A stretch of DNA of 64,000 bases from NCBI GenBank assembly GCA_030434875.1, contig JAUISW010000001.1:2243501-2307500 (forward strand). Direction: 5' to 3'. The notes beneath the pieces were generated by a model. That model worked only from the letters and a program-made list of their open reading frames with translations. It was not told the origin of the DNA and ran no database searches. The position numbers were made by a program, and so were the translations under genes. Positions 18,749-27,449 of this stretch are shown piece by piece. Numbering within the stretch: the first letter of the stretch is position 1; the number at the start of each line of letters is the position of its first letter. Origin of the DNA: Lachnospiraceae bacterium C1.1 (GTDB taxonomy: Bacteria; Bacillota; Clostridia; Lachnospirales; Lachnospiraceae).

Positions 18749-19852
18749 ATGCTTATAAATATTCGTAATCCGGAAAAATACCTTTCAGAACCGGATGCAC
18801 TAAAAAATTGCGGAAGATATACCAGCCAGTATGGCCACAGGATTTTCGCGATCGGAGGTAAACGAGCACTTGATGCAGTTATGGGAAAGGTTAAGGAAGC
18901 TCTCCTTGCCTCCGAATGTGAAGTTGAATTTCACATAATGGAGGGTTATCCGACGCACGAAAAGATCATAGAGTATACTATACTCTCCTATCAGTTCAAT
19001 GCAGATCTGATAATGGGCATCGGCGGCGGACGCGTTATAGATATCGCAAAAGCAGTCGGAAACTACAGGAGCCTTCCTGTTGTATGTATTCCTACTGTCG
19101 CAACTTCTGCCGCATCCTGGACTTCAAAGACTATTCTTTATAAGAATGATGGAAGCTACGATTTTACACAGCTTAATAAAAACAATTCCAAGCTTGTGAT
19201 CGCAGATACGGATATTATACGGGCAGCTCCCAAACGGTATCTGATAGCCGGAGTTTTGGAATCTCTGTCCTATTATTTTGAACTTGAACCTTTGCTTGAT
19301 AAATATGCTCCCGATATCGTCTTAAGCCAGATGATATCTATCGCAAGAGAAATGCGTACAATAATCAACAATTCTCAGGACAAGCTTCTTTTTGGCGAAC
19401 TCAATAATGACGATCTGCAGGAACTTATCGACTGTATCATCTTCCTTGGAGGAAGCTGCTCAAGCGTAAACAAGGGACTGGTCTATCGAGGTTTTGCACA
19501 TCCTTTTGCACAGGCATGCTCAAAAGAAGCCGCTACAAGCTATATTTTATATGAAGAAAAAGTTGCCTACGGTCTTTTGGTTCAGTTCATCTTAAAAGAA
19601 AAGACTGATGATTTTATTGAAAACTATGCTCAGTTCCTAAAGAACTGTAAAAGCATATTCACTTTCAGTTCACTTGAGTATGGTGAGGATGAAATATATG
19701 AACTATCAAAACGTGTGATCAGGGAAACACCTATGGTTAGAGCCACAGGTTTTGCAGATGATGCTGTTCAGATAACAAGAGCTATTCAGAAAGCTGATGC
19801 TCTTTTAGACTCGATCGCAGTCAAATCAGACTGCATTCCACGCACAGAATAA
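18749..19852 (+). CDS. Iron-containing alcohol dehydrogenase/glycerol dehydrogenase-like protein
   Basis: 367 residues of the GldA/dehydroquinate-synthase-like superfamily. The NAD-binding MGIGGGRVIDIAKAVGNY and the following IPTVATSAASWTS strand are clear, and later His residues (FAHPFAQACS) fit the metal site. I chose ATG 18749 with GAGGGG 8 nt upstream rather than the GTG at 18740 that overlaps that ribosome site. In a surface-glycan operon it could reduce a keto or aldehyde precursor of a polyol such as glycerol-1-phosphate or ribitol, but the substrate is not shown. A strong terminator follows. Confidence 0.85.
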   Translation: MLINIRNPEKYLSEPDALKNCGRYTSQYGHRIFAIGGKRALDAVMGKVKEALLASECEVEFHIMEGYPTHEKIIEYTILSYQFNADLIMGIGGGRVIDIAKAVGNYRSLPVVCIPTVATSAASWTSKTILYKNDGSYDFTQLNKNNSKLVIADTDIIRAAPKRYLIAGVLESLSYYFELEPLLDKYAPDIVLSQMISIAREMRTIINNSQDKLLFGELNNDDLQELIDCIIFLGGSCSSVNKGLVYRGFAHPFAQACSKEAATSYILYEEKVAYGLLVQFILKEKTDDFIENYAQFLKNCKSIFTFSSLEYGEDEIYELSKRVIRETPMVRATGFADDAVQITRAIQKADALLDSIAVKSDCIPRTE

Positions 19853-19857
19853 ATATT

Positions 19858-19892
19858 AAAAGCTCACGAAAGAAAAATTCGTGAGCTTTTTT
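19858..19892. terminator. Bidirectional intrinsic terminator
   Basis: A stem AAAGCTCACGAA / TTCGTGAGCTTT with a 7-nt A-rich loop is followed by a T-run and preceded by A residues. It lies between the convergent dehydrogenase and neuC-like genes and can serve both. Confidence 0.9.
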
Positions 19893-19901
19893 ATTCATTA
19901 T

Positions 19902-21059
19902 TTAATATGCAATTCTCTTCTGAATATTAACCTCTACCTTTGAAAGAATATCAGCAATTTTTTCACCGGCATGTCCATCGCCATAAATAGTCTCAGAACT
20001 GTAAGGGCCATGCTCTATCTGCTTCATGATAGCCTCATAGATTGCATTTTCCTCATCGGGAGTATCAATTACATTCTGTCCTCTCTCACGTCCATTCTGT
20101 CTTGTTCCTACATTAACACAGGGAGTACCGATAAATGCTCCTTCACGTATACCCGATGATGAATTTCCTACCAGACAGGCTGTATTCTTCATAAGACGGA
20201 CATATACACTGATCGGAAGATTCTTGAAAACGTGAATTTTTGCTGTAGGGTACTGCTCTCTGTATCTTCTGATACCTGTTGAAATTCCCTCTGAACCTGC
20301 ATCAGCATTAGGCCAGAGCATTATGATATTAAGTCCTGTCTTCATGCAGGCATGGATCGTCTCTGTTATCTGCTCTTTAGCTTCACTGTACTCAGTAGTT
20401 ACAGAATGCTGTGACACAAGGATGAAAGGCTCATCAAGACTGAACTTAGGTCCTACTCCGCCTTCCTTCTCATAAATGTCATAAGGAATTGATGAATCAT
20501 TATCAAGAATTCTCTTAATGTTGTCAATTCTGGGACAGCCAACGGTAAATACATCTTCTTCCTTTTCACCAAGCTTGATGATTCGCTCTGCTGCCTCTTT
20601 ATTTGCAGGGAAATGAACATGTGCAAACTTTGTGATAGCATGACGTATGCTCTCATCAATTGTTCCTGTAACCTCGCCGCCCATTGTATGAGCAACTCTG
20701 ATATTCATATAAGCAGCTGCTATAGTTGCAGCCATAACCTCATATCTGTCACCGATTACGATAACAAAATCCGGCTGAAGTCTTTCATACGCATCAGCAA
20801 GACCAAGCATTCCAAGTCCTGCAGTCTTTACCATGGCATTCGGCTTATCACCTTCTACCTGCATATAAACCTTCTCATCGATAGAAAAACCATCTCTCTC
20901 AAGGATTCCTTCAAGATCACCAAATTTATCTACAAGGCCTGATCCTCCTAAGATAACCTGAAGTTCAAGGTCAGGATGCGCCTGAATAGCCTGCATTGCA
21001 GATTTGATCGAACTGTAATTTGCACGACCGCCAATAAATACACAAATTTTTCTCTTCAC
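19902..21059 (-). CDS. UDP-N-acetylglucosamine 2-epimerase (hydrolysing), NeuC/LegG-like
   Basis: 385 residues of the hydrolysing 2-epimerase family. Landmarks are the N-terminal FIGGRANYSSIKSAMQAI, VIVIGDRYEVMAATIAAAYM, AHTMGGEVTGTIDESIRHAI and the C-terminal GNSSSGIREG nucleotide-binding motif. It should release N-acetylmannosamine (or a 6-deoxy diamino analogue) from its UDP-sugar as the first committed step of a nonulosonic acid. The start overlaps the 3' end of the neuB-like gene by 4 nt, so the two are translationally coupled. The GDRYEV and GE(V/I)T motifs fit both NeuC and LegG. Confidence 0.9.
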   Translation of the reverse strand: MKRKICVFIGGRANYSSIKSAMQAIQAHPDLELQVILGGSGLVDKFGDLEGILERDGFSIDEKVYMQVEGDKPNAMVKTAGLGMLGLADAYERLQPDFVIVIGDRYEVMAATIAAAYMNIRVAHTMGGEVTGTIDESIRHAITKFAHVHFPANKEAAERIIKLGEKEEDVFTVGCPRIDNIKRILDNDSSIPYDIYEKEGGVGPKFSLDEPFILVSQHSVTTEYSEAKEQITETIHACMKTGLNIIMLWPNADAGSEGISTGIRRYREQYPTAKIHVFKNLPISVYVRLMKNTACLVGNSSSGIREGAFIGTPCVNVGTRQNGRERGQNVIDTPDEENAIYEAIMKQIEHGPYSSETIYGDGHAGEKIADILSKVEVNIQKRIAY

Positions 21060-22063
21060 CAGTTTATATCCTCGCTTTTAATAATATCATCAAAGTGTAA
21101 GTCACGTTTTGCTGTCTTTCCGACTATATCCTTATAATACTTCGTCTCAAGACCTGTTCCGGGTTTTTTATAACCAAGCATTGAAAGCTCTATCGGTGTA
21201 CCCGCAGGAATATCCTGAATTGCAACTATGCTCTTCTGGAAGATAACCTTCATGTCCTCATAAGCAGAAACATCTGCCTTGTTTACAGGACTGTTAATAG
21301 CTCTTTCTATATTTTTTATAGAAGTGCAAAGCTGGGTCATCTCATCCGGATCCATCGACATTTTTGCATCAGGTCCATACATCTTTTTACTAAGTGTAAA
21401 ATGCTTCTCTATAAGATGTGCTCCCTTCATAAATGCACCTATCGAAGCCCATTCTCCAGATGTATGATCAGAAAATCCCAGTGGAACTCCCGGGAACTTT
21501 TCCCTGTACTCATCAATAACATTATATCCTACGTGTTCAGGATCACAGGGATATTCGCTGGTGCACTGCATAAGAGCTACGTTGCAGTTCTTCTTAAGGA
21601 AAATCTCCATGCAGTCTTCTACTTCCTGCTCCGAACTCATACCGCTCGAAACGATCACCGGCTGCTGGGTATCAGCAAGATACTCTAGATAAGGTATATT
21701 AGTTATCTCACCCGAAGGTACCTTGATCGCATCTATTCCAAGCTCTACAAGAAACTTTATAGCTTCGATCGAAAAAGGCGAAGAAATAAACTCAACTTTA
21801 TTCTCCCTTGCACATTCTTTAAGATCCTTCCACTGATCCATAGTAAAGGCAGTCCTCTTAAAATATTCGTATCTTGGTTCTGCCTTGAAATATGGCGGCT
21901 GAGGTGCATTATGTATAGTTTCCGCTTCCGATATATGCGTCTGAAGCTTTACCGCATCAACACCGCACTCAGCGGCGGCTTTTATCATAGCTTCTGCCTG
22001 ACCAAAACTTCCGTCATGCGTCATTCCTAATTCAGCTATTATTTTTCTCTTATTAAAGTCCAT
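21056..22063 (-). CDS. N-acetylneuraminate/legionaminate synthase (NeuB-like)
   Basis: 335 residues. An N-terminal TIM-barrel NeuB domain (KIIAELGMTHDGSFGQAEAM; AVKLQTHISEAETIH; GFSDHTSGEW) is followed by a C-terminal SAF/antifreeze-like domain (about 275-335; FQKSIVAIQDIPAGTPI, MLGYKKPGTGL). It condenses phosphoenolpyruvate with a six-carbon N-acetyl sugar to form a nonulosonic acid. I take the ATG at 22063 because a GGGAG lies 5 nt before it and homologues start here; the frame extends eight codons further without support. It is the partner of the overlapping neuC-like gene and the neuA-like gene at 16946. Confidence 0.92.
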   Translation of the reverse strand: MDFNKRKIIAELGMTHDGSFGQAEAMIKAAAECGVDAVKLQTHISEAETIHNAPQPPYFKAEPRYEYFKRTAFTMDQWKDLKECARENKVEFISSPFSIEAIKFLVELGIDAIKVPSGEITNIPYLEYLADTQQPVIVSSGMSSEQEVEDCMEIFLKKNCNVALMQCTSEYPCDPEHVGYNVIDEYREKFPGVPLGFSDHTSGEWASIGAFMKGAHLIEKHFTLSKKMYGPDAKMSMDPDEMTQLCTSIKNIERAINSPVNKADVSAYEDMKVIFQKSIVAIQDIPAGTPIELSMLGYKKPGTGLETKYYKDIVGKTAKRDLHFDDIIKSEDINW

Positions 22064-22116
22064 TTCTTCTCCCTGTATAAATATCATTTATAGGCCCGGC
22101 TGCAATAATATTTAAT

Positions 22117-23700
22117 TCAGTTCATTAAATATGCATCTGCATAATAAGCCTTATAAAGCAAGGTATATTCATCAATTCCGTCCACATACCTTTTCAAATA
22201 ATCCATATAAACCTGTGGATCTTTGCCCTTCGGTACGTAAACAACCAGTTCTTCAGAATCTGCAATACGACTGTCGATCTCATCCGGAGCTTCCTCATCA
22301 TTAAGCTTTATCTTAAAGAGCCCGGCATATTTTTCAAGCTCGAAATAATTTTCCTCCAGAGTCATTCCGCTCCAGGTAATGCAATAGTGATCTGAATATT
22401 CCGATGCGATCCTCTGCATTTCAACCTTGTTACGATCCGTAAGTCCGGCGGAAACTTCCTGATAAAGGGGAAAAAGGAAGATCGCGGTCAATACTGCAAT
22501 TCCAAATCTTCCATCCTTAAAGATCAGTTTTATCAATGGTTCTGCCAGATATATCAGTATCATGACCAAAAGAGGATATACCGGTGTAAGATATCTCGAC
22601 GAACCATACGGTGTTGTGATGGAAACCAACGTCAAATATCCAACTGACACAACAAAGGTAAAAAGTATTTTCTCAGAAATATGGTATTCCGGTCTCTTTT
22701 TTTCATAAAGTAAAATATAGATCAGCAGTGCTGCAAAAGCAAGCACGAAATATTTTAAAAAGCCATTAAAGAAATCCAGATTAAACTCTATGAACATCTC
22801 TCTGGCTCTTGAGATCAATACTCCTATCCCTGCAGCACCTTCTGATGATTCACTCATGGGATCGCTGGAACTTATCTGCCAGAGCATTGACGGAAAGATC
22901 ATTAACGATGCAGCTGCTGCAAAAACATATGTCAGCAGATGTCCCGCAAAAGCTCTGAAATTCTTTTTAAGCAAAAGCCATATACTGTAAAATGCTGCTG
23001 CAAAAAAAGCAAAGATCAGAAAATAATAATGTGTCATCGTTCCGGCTACAACATTTATGAGCAAAATGCCGGCCGCTTTCAATCCTGTCTTTTTTCTTTT
23101 CCATAAATCCGAATTCTCAAAAAAACAGAGATAATTATAGAAAAGAGCCATCGCAAATGCCGTCATCATCGGATACATTCTTAAAAATGTTATCTTATCC
23201 ATAAATGCTGTCGAAAATGCCAGCATAATCACCGATGCATAAATCTGCTCTTTTTTCTTGAAAATCTTAGAAGCCGCAAGATAGCTGAATATAAGGATCA
23301 CTATCCCGGATACGATATTTATTCCAAGTGCAAACCATTTTGAATAAACTCCCGGCATCAATGAAGATATCGTATGCAGCAAATAAAGATAGAAAGGCGG
23401 GTGCGGATCATCAGATGTATTCTTTGCAGTGTTGGCATAATCAAAACGGTGTGCACTATCCACAGCCAGAGCATTTCTGATAAATTCCTTCCCGTCAGTC
23501 AATGTATATCTATCATACTTGGGTCTGAGCCCGTTCAGCGAATTTGCCGCAGTATAAGAAAGTACCTCATCCTCATAAAGATAAGCCTTATAATGTCCAA
23601 AAACTATTGAAAGCCCTAAAAAAAGAATCAGTATTAATATCAGACCGACAGGAATCTTATTCAGTTTTTCTCTTAAATTAATTTCCTGTCCTGTCTCCAT
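22117..23700 (-). CDS. GT-C fold membrane glycosyltransferase, copy 2
   Basis: 527-residue polytopic membrane protein, paralogous to the protein at 9402-10991 along its length (shared FGHYKAYLYEDEVLSYTAAN, DPHPPFYLYLLHTISSLMPG, NLDFFNGFLK and C-terminal LLYKAYYADAYL). The acidic YEDE loop is the probable catalytic site. It lies 6 nt downstream of the TviB-like dehydrogenase gene and 53 nt upstream of the neuB-like start, so it belongs to the capsule-precursor operon, whereas copy 1 pairs with CotH. An AGGAG abuts the ATG, an unusually short spacing. The donor and acceptor are unknown. Confidence 0.83.
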   Translation of the reverse strand: METGQEINLREKLNKIPVGLILILILFLGLSIVFGHYKAYLYEDEVLSYTAANSLNGLRPKYDRYTLTDGKEFIRNALAVDSAHRFDYANTAKNTSDDPHPPFYLYLLHTISSLMPGVYSKWFALGINIVSGIVILIFSYLAASKIFKKKEQIYASVIMLAFSTAFMDKITFLRMYPMMTAFAMALFYNYLCFFENSDLWKRKKTGLKAAGILLINVVAGTMTHYYFLIFAFFAAAFYSIWLLLKKNFRAFAGHLLTYVFAAAASLMIFPSMLWQISSSDPMSESSEGAAGIGVLISRAREMFIEFNLDFFNGFLKYFVLAFAALLIYILLYEKKRPEYHISEKILFTFVVSVGYLTLVSITTPYGSSRYLTPVYPLLVMILIYLAEPLIKLIFKDGRFGIAVLTAIFLFPLYQEVSAGLTDRNKVEMQRIASEYSDHYCITWSGMTLEENYFELEKYAGLFKIKLNDEEAPDEIDSRIADSEELVVYVPKGKDPQVYMDYLKRYVDGIDEYTLLYKAYYADAYLMN

Positions 23701-23706
23701 CTCCTG

Positions 23707-25023
23707 TTACAGTCTCCAATATAAGTAACCTGCATCCTTGAATGCCTTTTTATCAAGTATTCCCTTAACATCACTGATAACCTTTCGGTTGCCGCTCAGA
23801 TCATCAAACATTGCATCAAAATCAGCGATCTCATATTTCTTAAACTCTTCATGAGCAACTGCAAGTACCACCGCATCACAGTCTTTAACTTCAGATATAT
23901 CAGTAAATTCTATTCCATAGAGCATCTTAGCCTCTGCTGCATCAGCCTGAGGGTCTGCAACTATAGGATTTATACCGTATTCCCTGAGCTCATTTACTAT
24001 ATCTATAACTTTGCTGTTTCTTGTATCAGGACAATTTTCCTTAAAAGTGAAACCAAGAATAGCAACTCTGGCATTTCTTACCGGGATCTCTGCTCTTATA
24101 AGGTTCTTTACAAGGCTTTCTGCCACATATTTACCCATATCATCATTGATACGTCGTCCCGAAAGAATGATCTGGCTGTGGTATCCAAGCTGTTCAGCCT
24201 TATATGTAAGATAATAAGGATCAACCCCTATACAGTGACCGCCTACAAGACCGGGTTTGAAATTAAGGAAATTCCACTTTGTTCCCGCAGCATTTAAGAC
24301 AGCCTGTGTATCAATACCCATTTTATTGAAGATCATTGAAAGCTCATTCATAAAAGCAATGTTTATGTCTCTCTGGCTGTTCTCAATAACCTTAGCTGCC
24401 TCAGCAACTTTTATGCTCTCTGCCCTGTATACGCCTGCCTTAACAACTATGCTGTATACATTAGCGACTTCTTCTAAGGTCTCTGCATCCATTCCGGAAA
24501 CGATCTTTGTTATTGTCTCAAGTCTGTGTACTTTGTCACCTGGATTGATTCTCTCCGGTGAATAGCCCACTTTGAAATCAACTCCGCATTTGAGACCTGA
24601 CTCAGCCTCAAGTATCGGTACACAGATATCCTCTGTAACACCCGGATAAACAGTTGATTCAAATACGACTATAGATCCTTTTGTAAGATTTTTTCCCAAT
24701 GTATGACTGGCACCCTCTACCGGTCTGAGATCAGGTGTATGGTCATCATTAACGGGTGTAGGCACAGCAACGATATGGAACTTTGCCTCTTTAAGTCTCT
24801 CTCCGACTGATGTAAAATCAACCTTTGAGTTTTTAACACCTTCATCACCGACTTCATTTGTCGGATCGATTCCTGCCTTATATTTTTCAATTTTTTCAGA
24901 ATTGATATCAAAACCTATTACATCAATATGCTCCGAAAAAGATACCGCTATAGGCATTCCGACATAACCCAGACCAACAAGTGAGAGTTTGGTCTTTTTA
25001 TTTACAAGATCCTCATAAACTGA
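23707..25023 (-). CDS. UDP-N-acetyl-hexosamine 6-dehydrogenase (TviB/WbpO-like)
   Basis: 438 residues of the UDP-glucose/GDP-mannose dehydrogenase family: N-terminal LSLVGLGYVGMPIAVSFS, VFESTVYPGVTED, VGYSPERINPGDKVHRL, KVAEAAKVIENSQRDINIA and the catalytic Cys in VGGHCIGVDPYYLTYKAE. The match to TviB is close over all motifs, pointing to oxidation of UDP-GlcNAc to UDP-GlcNAcA. With the TviC/WbpP-like epimerase at 15965 it would give UDP-GalNAcA. I chose the ATG at 25023, which matches the family N-terminus; the frame is open 21 codons further but has no ribosome site there. Confidence 0.9.
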   Translation of the reverse strand, partial: SVYEDLVNKKTKLSLVGLGYVGMPIAVSFSEHIDVIGFDINSEKIEKYKAGIDPTNEVGDEGVKNSKVDFTSVGERLKEAKFHIVAVPTPVNDDHTPDLRPVEGASHTLGKNLTKGSIVVFESTVYPGVTEDICVPILEAESGLKCGVDFKVGYSPERINPGDKVHRLETITKIVSGMDAETLEEVANVYSIVVKAGVYRAESIKVAEAAKVIENSQRDINIAFMNELSMIFNKMGIDTQAVLNAAGTKWNFLNFKPGLVGGHCIGVDPYYLTYKAEQLGYHSQIILSGRRINDDMGKYVAESLVKNLIRAEIPVRNARVAILGFTFKENCPDTRNSKVIDIVNELREYGINPIVADPQADAAEAKMLYGIEFTDISEVKDCDAVVLAVAHEEFKKYEIADFDAMFDDLSGNRKVISDVKGILDKKAFKDAGYLYWRL

Positions 25024-25212
25024 CATTTCTAAAATTACCAGCCTTTCCCAGCTATCCTCTGCGCGCCGAAAAGTCACCGGCGCCATAACTTAAATATTAT
25101 AGTCCACTTTTCATAGCCATGTCAAACCTCCGCCGCAGTTTGTGGATTTTTTATTTCTTTTGTTGTATGATACTAAAGTTGGTGTCAATTCTCATAATAA
25201 GGAGTTTAACCT

Positions 25213-26697
25213 ATGAAAATCACTATTCCTGAAAAAATATACAATTATTCAAAAGATGAATCCCATTCAAATAAACTCGCTGTCGCTGACAGTAAAAAAT
25301 CACTCAGTTATTCCGAGCTCTGGTCTGATATCAGCGGTTTTTCAGATCATCTATCTTCCCTGGGTCTTTCAAAAGGCGATTTCTGTCTGCTCCACTGCTC
25401 ACAGAACGTTGAATATATCACGGCATTATTCGCTCTTCAACTACTCGGAGCAATCCCCGTACCCGTAGAAGATGGTGCAGGTGCAGAACGCATTGACGAA
25501 ATGCTTAATGACACCGGAGCAAAATTCTTTATAACACACAAAGTAAACAGGGAAGATATAAAATGTATTTCTATGGAAGAAGCTCTTCTTCATTCCGATA
25601 ATAACCAGAACAGAACTTTCGACTTTTCTTTAGAAACTGACACTGCAGAAATACTGTTTTCCACAGGAACTACAGGAAAATCAAAAGGAATCGAACTTAC
25701 ACATTCTTCAAATACAGCCATCGCTGAAAATGTTATCCAGGGCGTAAATATGAGTCCTGACAATATAGAACTGGTTCCAATGCCGCTTTCCCACAGTCAC
25801 GGGATCCGTCGTGCTTATGCTAACTTCTATAATGGAAGCTCTGTTGTCCTTATAAACGGCGTTATGCAGATGAAGATCTTCTATGAACTCATGGACAGAT
25901 ATCATGTTACAGCCATTGATATGTCTCCTTCTATATTAAACATTATTTTCAAGCTCTCAAAAGACAGAATAGGCAATTATAAGGACAGCCTTGACTATAT
26001 TCAGATAGGAAGTGCCGCCCTTACAGAAGAGGATAAAGAGCACTTAAGCAGTCTTCTTCCAAATACAAGACTTTATAATTTCTATGGCACAACAGAATCC
26101 GGCTGCTCATGTATTCTCGATTTCAATGAAATGAAGAATATAAAAGGCTGTATCGGAAGACCGGCCGTTAATGCAAAATTCATTTTCGTTGATGAGAATC
26201 GCAATCCGGTCAATGCTACGGCTGAAAATCCCGGTTTTATCGCAACCTCAGGTGCTATTAATATGAAGGGATATTTCAAGGCAAAAGAGCTTACTGATTC
26301 CGTTATGGCAAATGGATTTATTTATACCAACGATCTGGGATACACTGATGAAAGCGGTCTCATCTATTACATTGGAAGAAGTGACGATGTCATCAACTGC
26401 GCAGGCGTTAAAATAAGCCCTGATGAAATAGAAAAAACCGCTTCTGATTTTCCGGGTATCAAGGATTGTGCTTGCATTCCGATTGCAGACAAGATCCAAG
26501 GACAGGTTCCGAAGCTTATCATCTCTCTTGAAGATATCTCTCTTGCAGATGATCTCAGCGGATTTAAGAATTACTTAAAGGAAAAATTAGACGGTAATAA
26601 ATACCCCAAGAAAATTGAAATAATAGACGAAGTTCCAAGAACTTCAAACGGAAAGCTCCAGCGCAAAAAGCTCATCGAGCGTGAGAAATCACTCTAA
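25213..26697 (+). CDS. AMP-dependent acyl/aryl-CoA or acyl-carrier ligase
   Basis: 494 residues of the class I adenylate-forming enzymes. The ATP-binding P-loop ILFSTGTTGKSKGIELTH (about 155), the YGTTESG motif (about 300), YTNDLGY (about 375) and the final GKLQRKK catalytic lysine region (about 485) are present and in order. The N-terminal CoA or carrier side is normal in length. In a surface-polysaccharide locus it may activate an acid used to acylate sugars, perhaps with the FabG-like SDR at 12946. It is transcribed alone from the gap facing the tviB-like operon and ends in a terminator. Confidence 0.88.
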   Translation: MKITIPEKIYNYSKDESHSNKLAVADSKKSLSYSELWSDISGFSDHLSSLGLSKGDFCLLHCSQNVEYITALFALQLLGAIPVPVEDGAGAERIDEMLNDTGAKFFITHKVNREDIKCISMEEALLHSDNNQNRTFDFSLETDTAEILFSTGTTGKSKGIELTHSSNTAIAENVIQGVNMSPDNIELVPMPLSHSHGIRRAYANFYNGSSVVLINGVMQMKIFYELMDRYHVTAIDMSPSILNIIFKLSKDRIGNYKDSLDYIQIGSAALTEEDKEHLSSLLPNTRLYNFYGTTESGCSCILDFNEMKNIKGCIGRPAVNAKFIFVDENRNPVNATAENPGFIATSGAINMKGYFKAKELTDSVMANGFIYTNDLGYTDESGLIYYIGRSDDVINCAGVKISPDEIEKTASDFPGIKDCACIPIADKIQGQVPKLIISLEDISLADDLSGFKNYLKEKLDGNKYPKKIEIIDEVPRTSNGKLQRKKLIEREKSL

Positions 26698-26708
26698 TAA
26701 ATATAAAG

Positions 26709-26751
26709 GCCGGGTCTTAAGATCATAAAATCATAAGCCCCGGCATCATTT
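26709..26751 (+). terminator. Intrinsic terminator of the adenylate-forming ligase gene
   Basis: GCCGGG / CCCGGC arms, extended by TCTTA/TAAG pairing around an AT-rich loop, are followed by ATCATTTTTTC. It lies between convergent genes; polarity favours the plus strand. Confidence 0.75.
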
Positions 26752-26759
26752 TTTCTAAA

Positions 26760-27137
26760 TTATAAATCATCGCTCGCCTCAGCATTTTCTTTCATGGCCT
26801 TACTTTCAGCGATTCTTTTTTCTTTTTGTTTTTCACTTTCTTCTTCAATAGCTTCTTTGATCTTATCCTGTGCCTTGTCAAATGTCGAAATGAGTTTATT
26901 CCATTCTTTTACCGTAAATGACTGACCCCCTGTCGGAATTGATTCCTCGGTCTCTCCATTACGGATCTTTTCCTCCATTTCTTCCATTTTTGCTTTAAGC
27001 ATATCCATATAGTTAACTTCACCCTCAGCCTTATCTGCTGTGAACGATTTCACTGCTTTTACCGCCTTTACAGGCTTTACGCCCGAAACAGGGGATATTG
27101 CCGATACAGCAGAAATATCATCATCATAGTAGGACAT
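26760..27137 (-). CDS. Conserved hypothetical, charged helical protein
   Basis: 125 residues with no membrane segment or signal peptide. The N-terminus is a small low-complexity stretch rich in Ser, Val and Ala with repeated VKAVKAVK. The middle and C-terminus are strongly charged and predicted helical (MLKAKMEEMEEKIRNGE; DKAQDKIKEAIEEESEKQKEK), separated by the better ordered FTVKEWNKLISTFDKA. A very good ribosome site (AAGGAGG, 6 nt before ATG) says it is expressed. I do not recognise a function; coiled-coil or regulatory protein is a guess only. It is monocistronic, divergent from the GT2 gene. Confidence 0.7.
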   Translation of the reverse strand: MSYYDDDISAVSAISPVSGVKPVKAVKAVKSFTADKAEGEVNYMDMLKAKMEEMEEKIRNGETEESIPTGGQSFTVKEWNKLISTFDKAQDKIKEAIEEESEKQKEKRIAESKAMKENAEASDDL

Positions 27138-27298
27138 AGCATACCTCCTTGTTTTGCTTCGCTTTGTTTTACATATTTTTTATCGTCGCCAAAAGCTTTT
27201 TTCGCAAGTCATACAGAATTTTTTCTCGTTTATATTTTTTTTACCAAATCAATGCTATAATTAGAAAAGTTTCGTTAATAGCTAATAATCTATGACTT

Positions 27299-27415
27299 CT
27301 TGTGGGTCAATCAAGGAAAAGACCCACAAGAATCCGGCTTCGCCGGACACGCCTTCACCTTCCGGTGAAGCCTGGTCCAATACGATTCCCGTTTTTCTGA
27401 GGAAAAACAGGAATC
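27299..27415 (+). other. Run of four hairpins in the leader of the GT2 gene
   Basis: This gap of about 310 bases carries four consecutive stem-loops: CTTGTGGGTC/GACCCACAAG (27299-27330, perfect 10 bp), TCCGGC/GCCGGA (27333-27347), CTTCACC/GGTGAAG with TTCC loop (27353-27370), and GATTCC(c)GTTTTTC/GGAAAAAC(a)GGAATC (27384-27415). None has a proper T-run, so it does not look like a simple terminator. It may be a structured leader RNA or a small non-coding RNA. No riboswitch class is recognised. Confidence 0.55.
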
Positions 27416-27449
27416 TATAGTTTCTTAAATCTAAAAAAAGGGTCGATAA

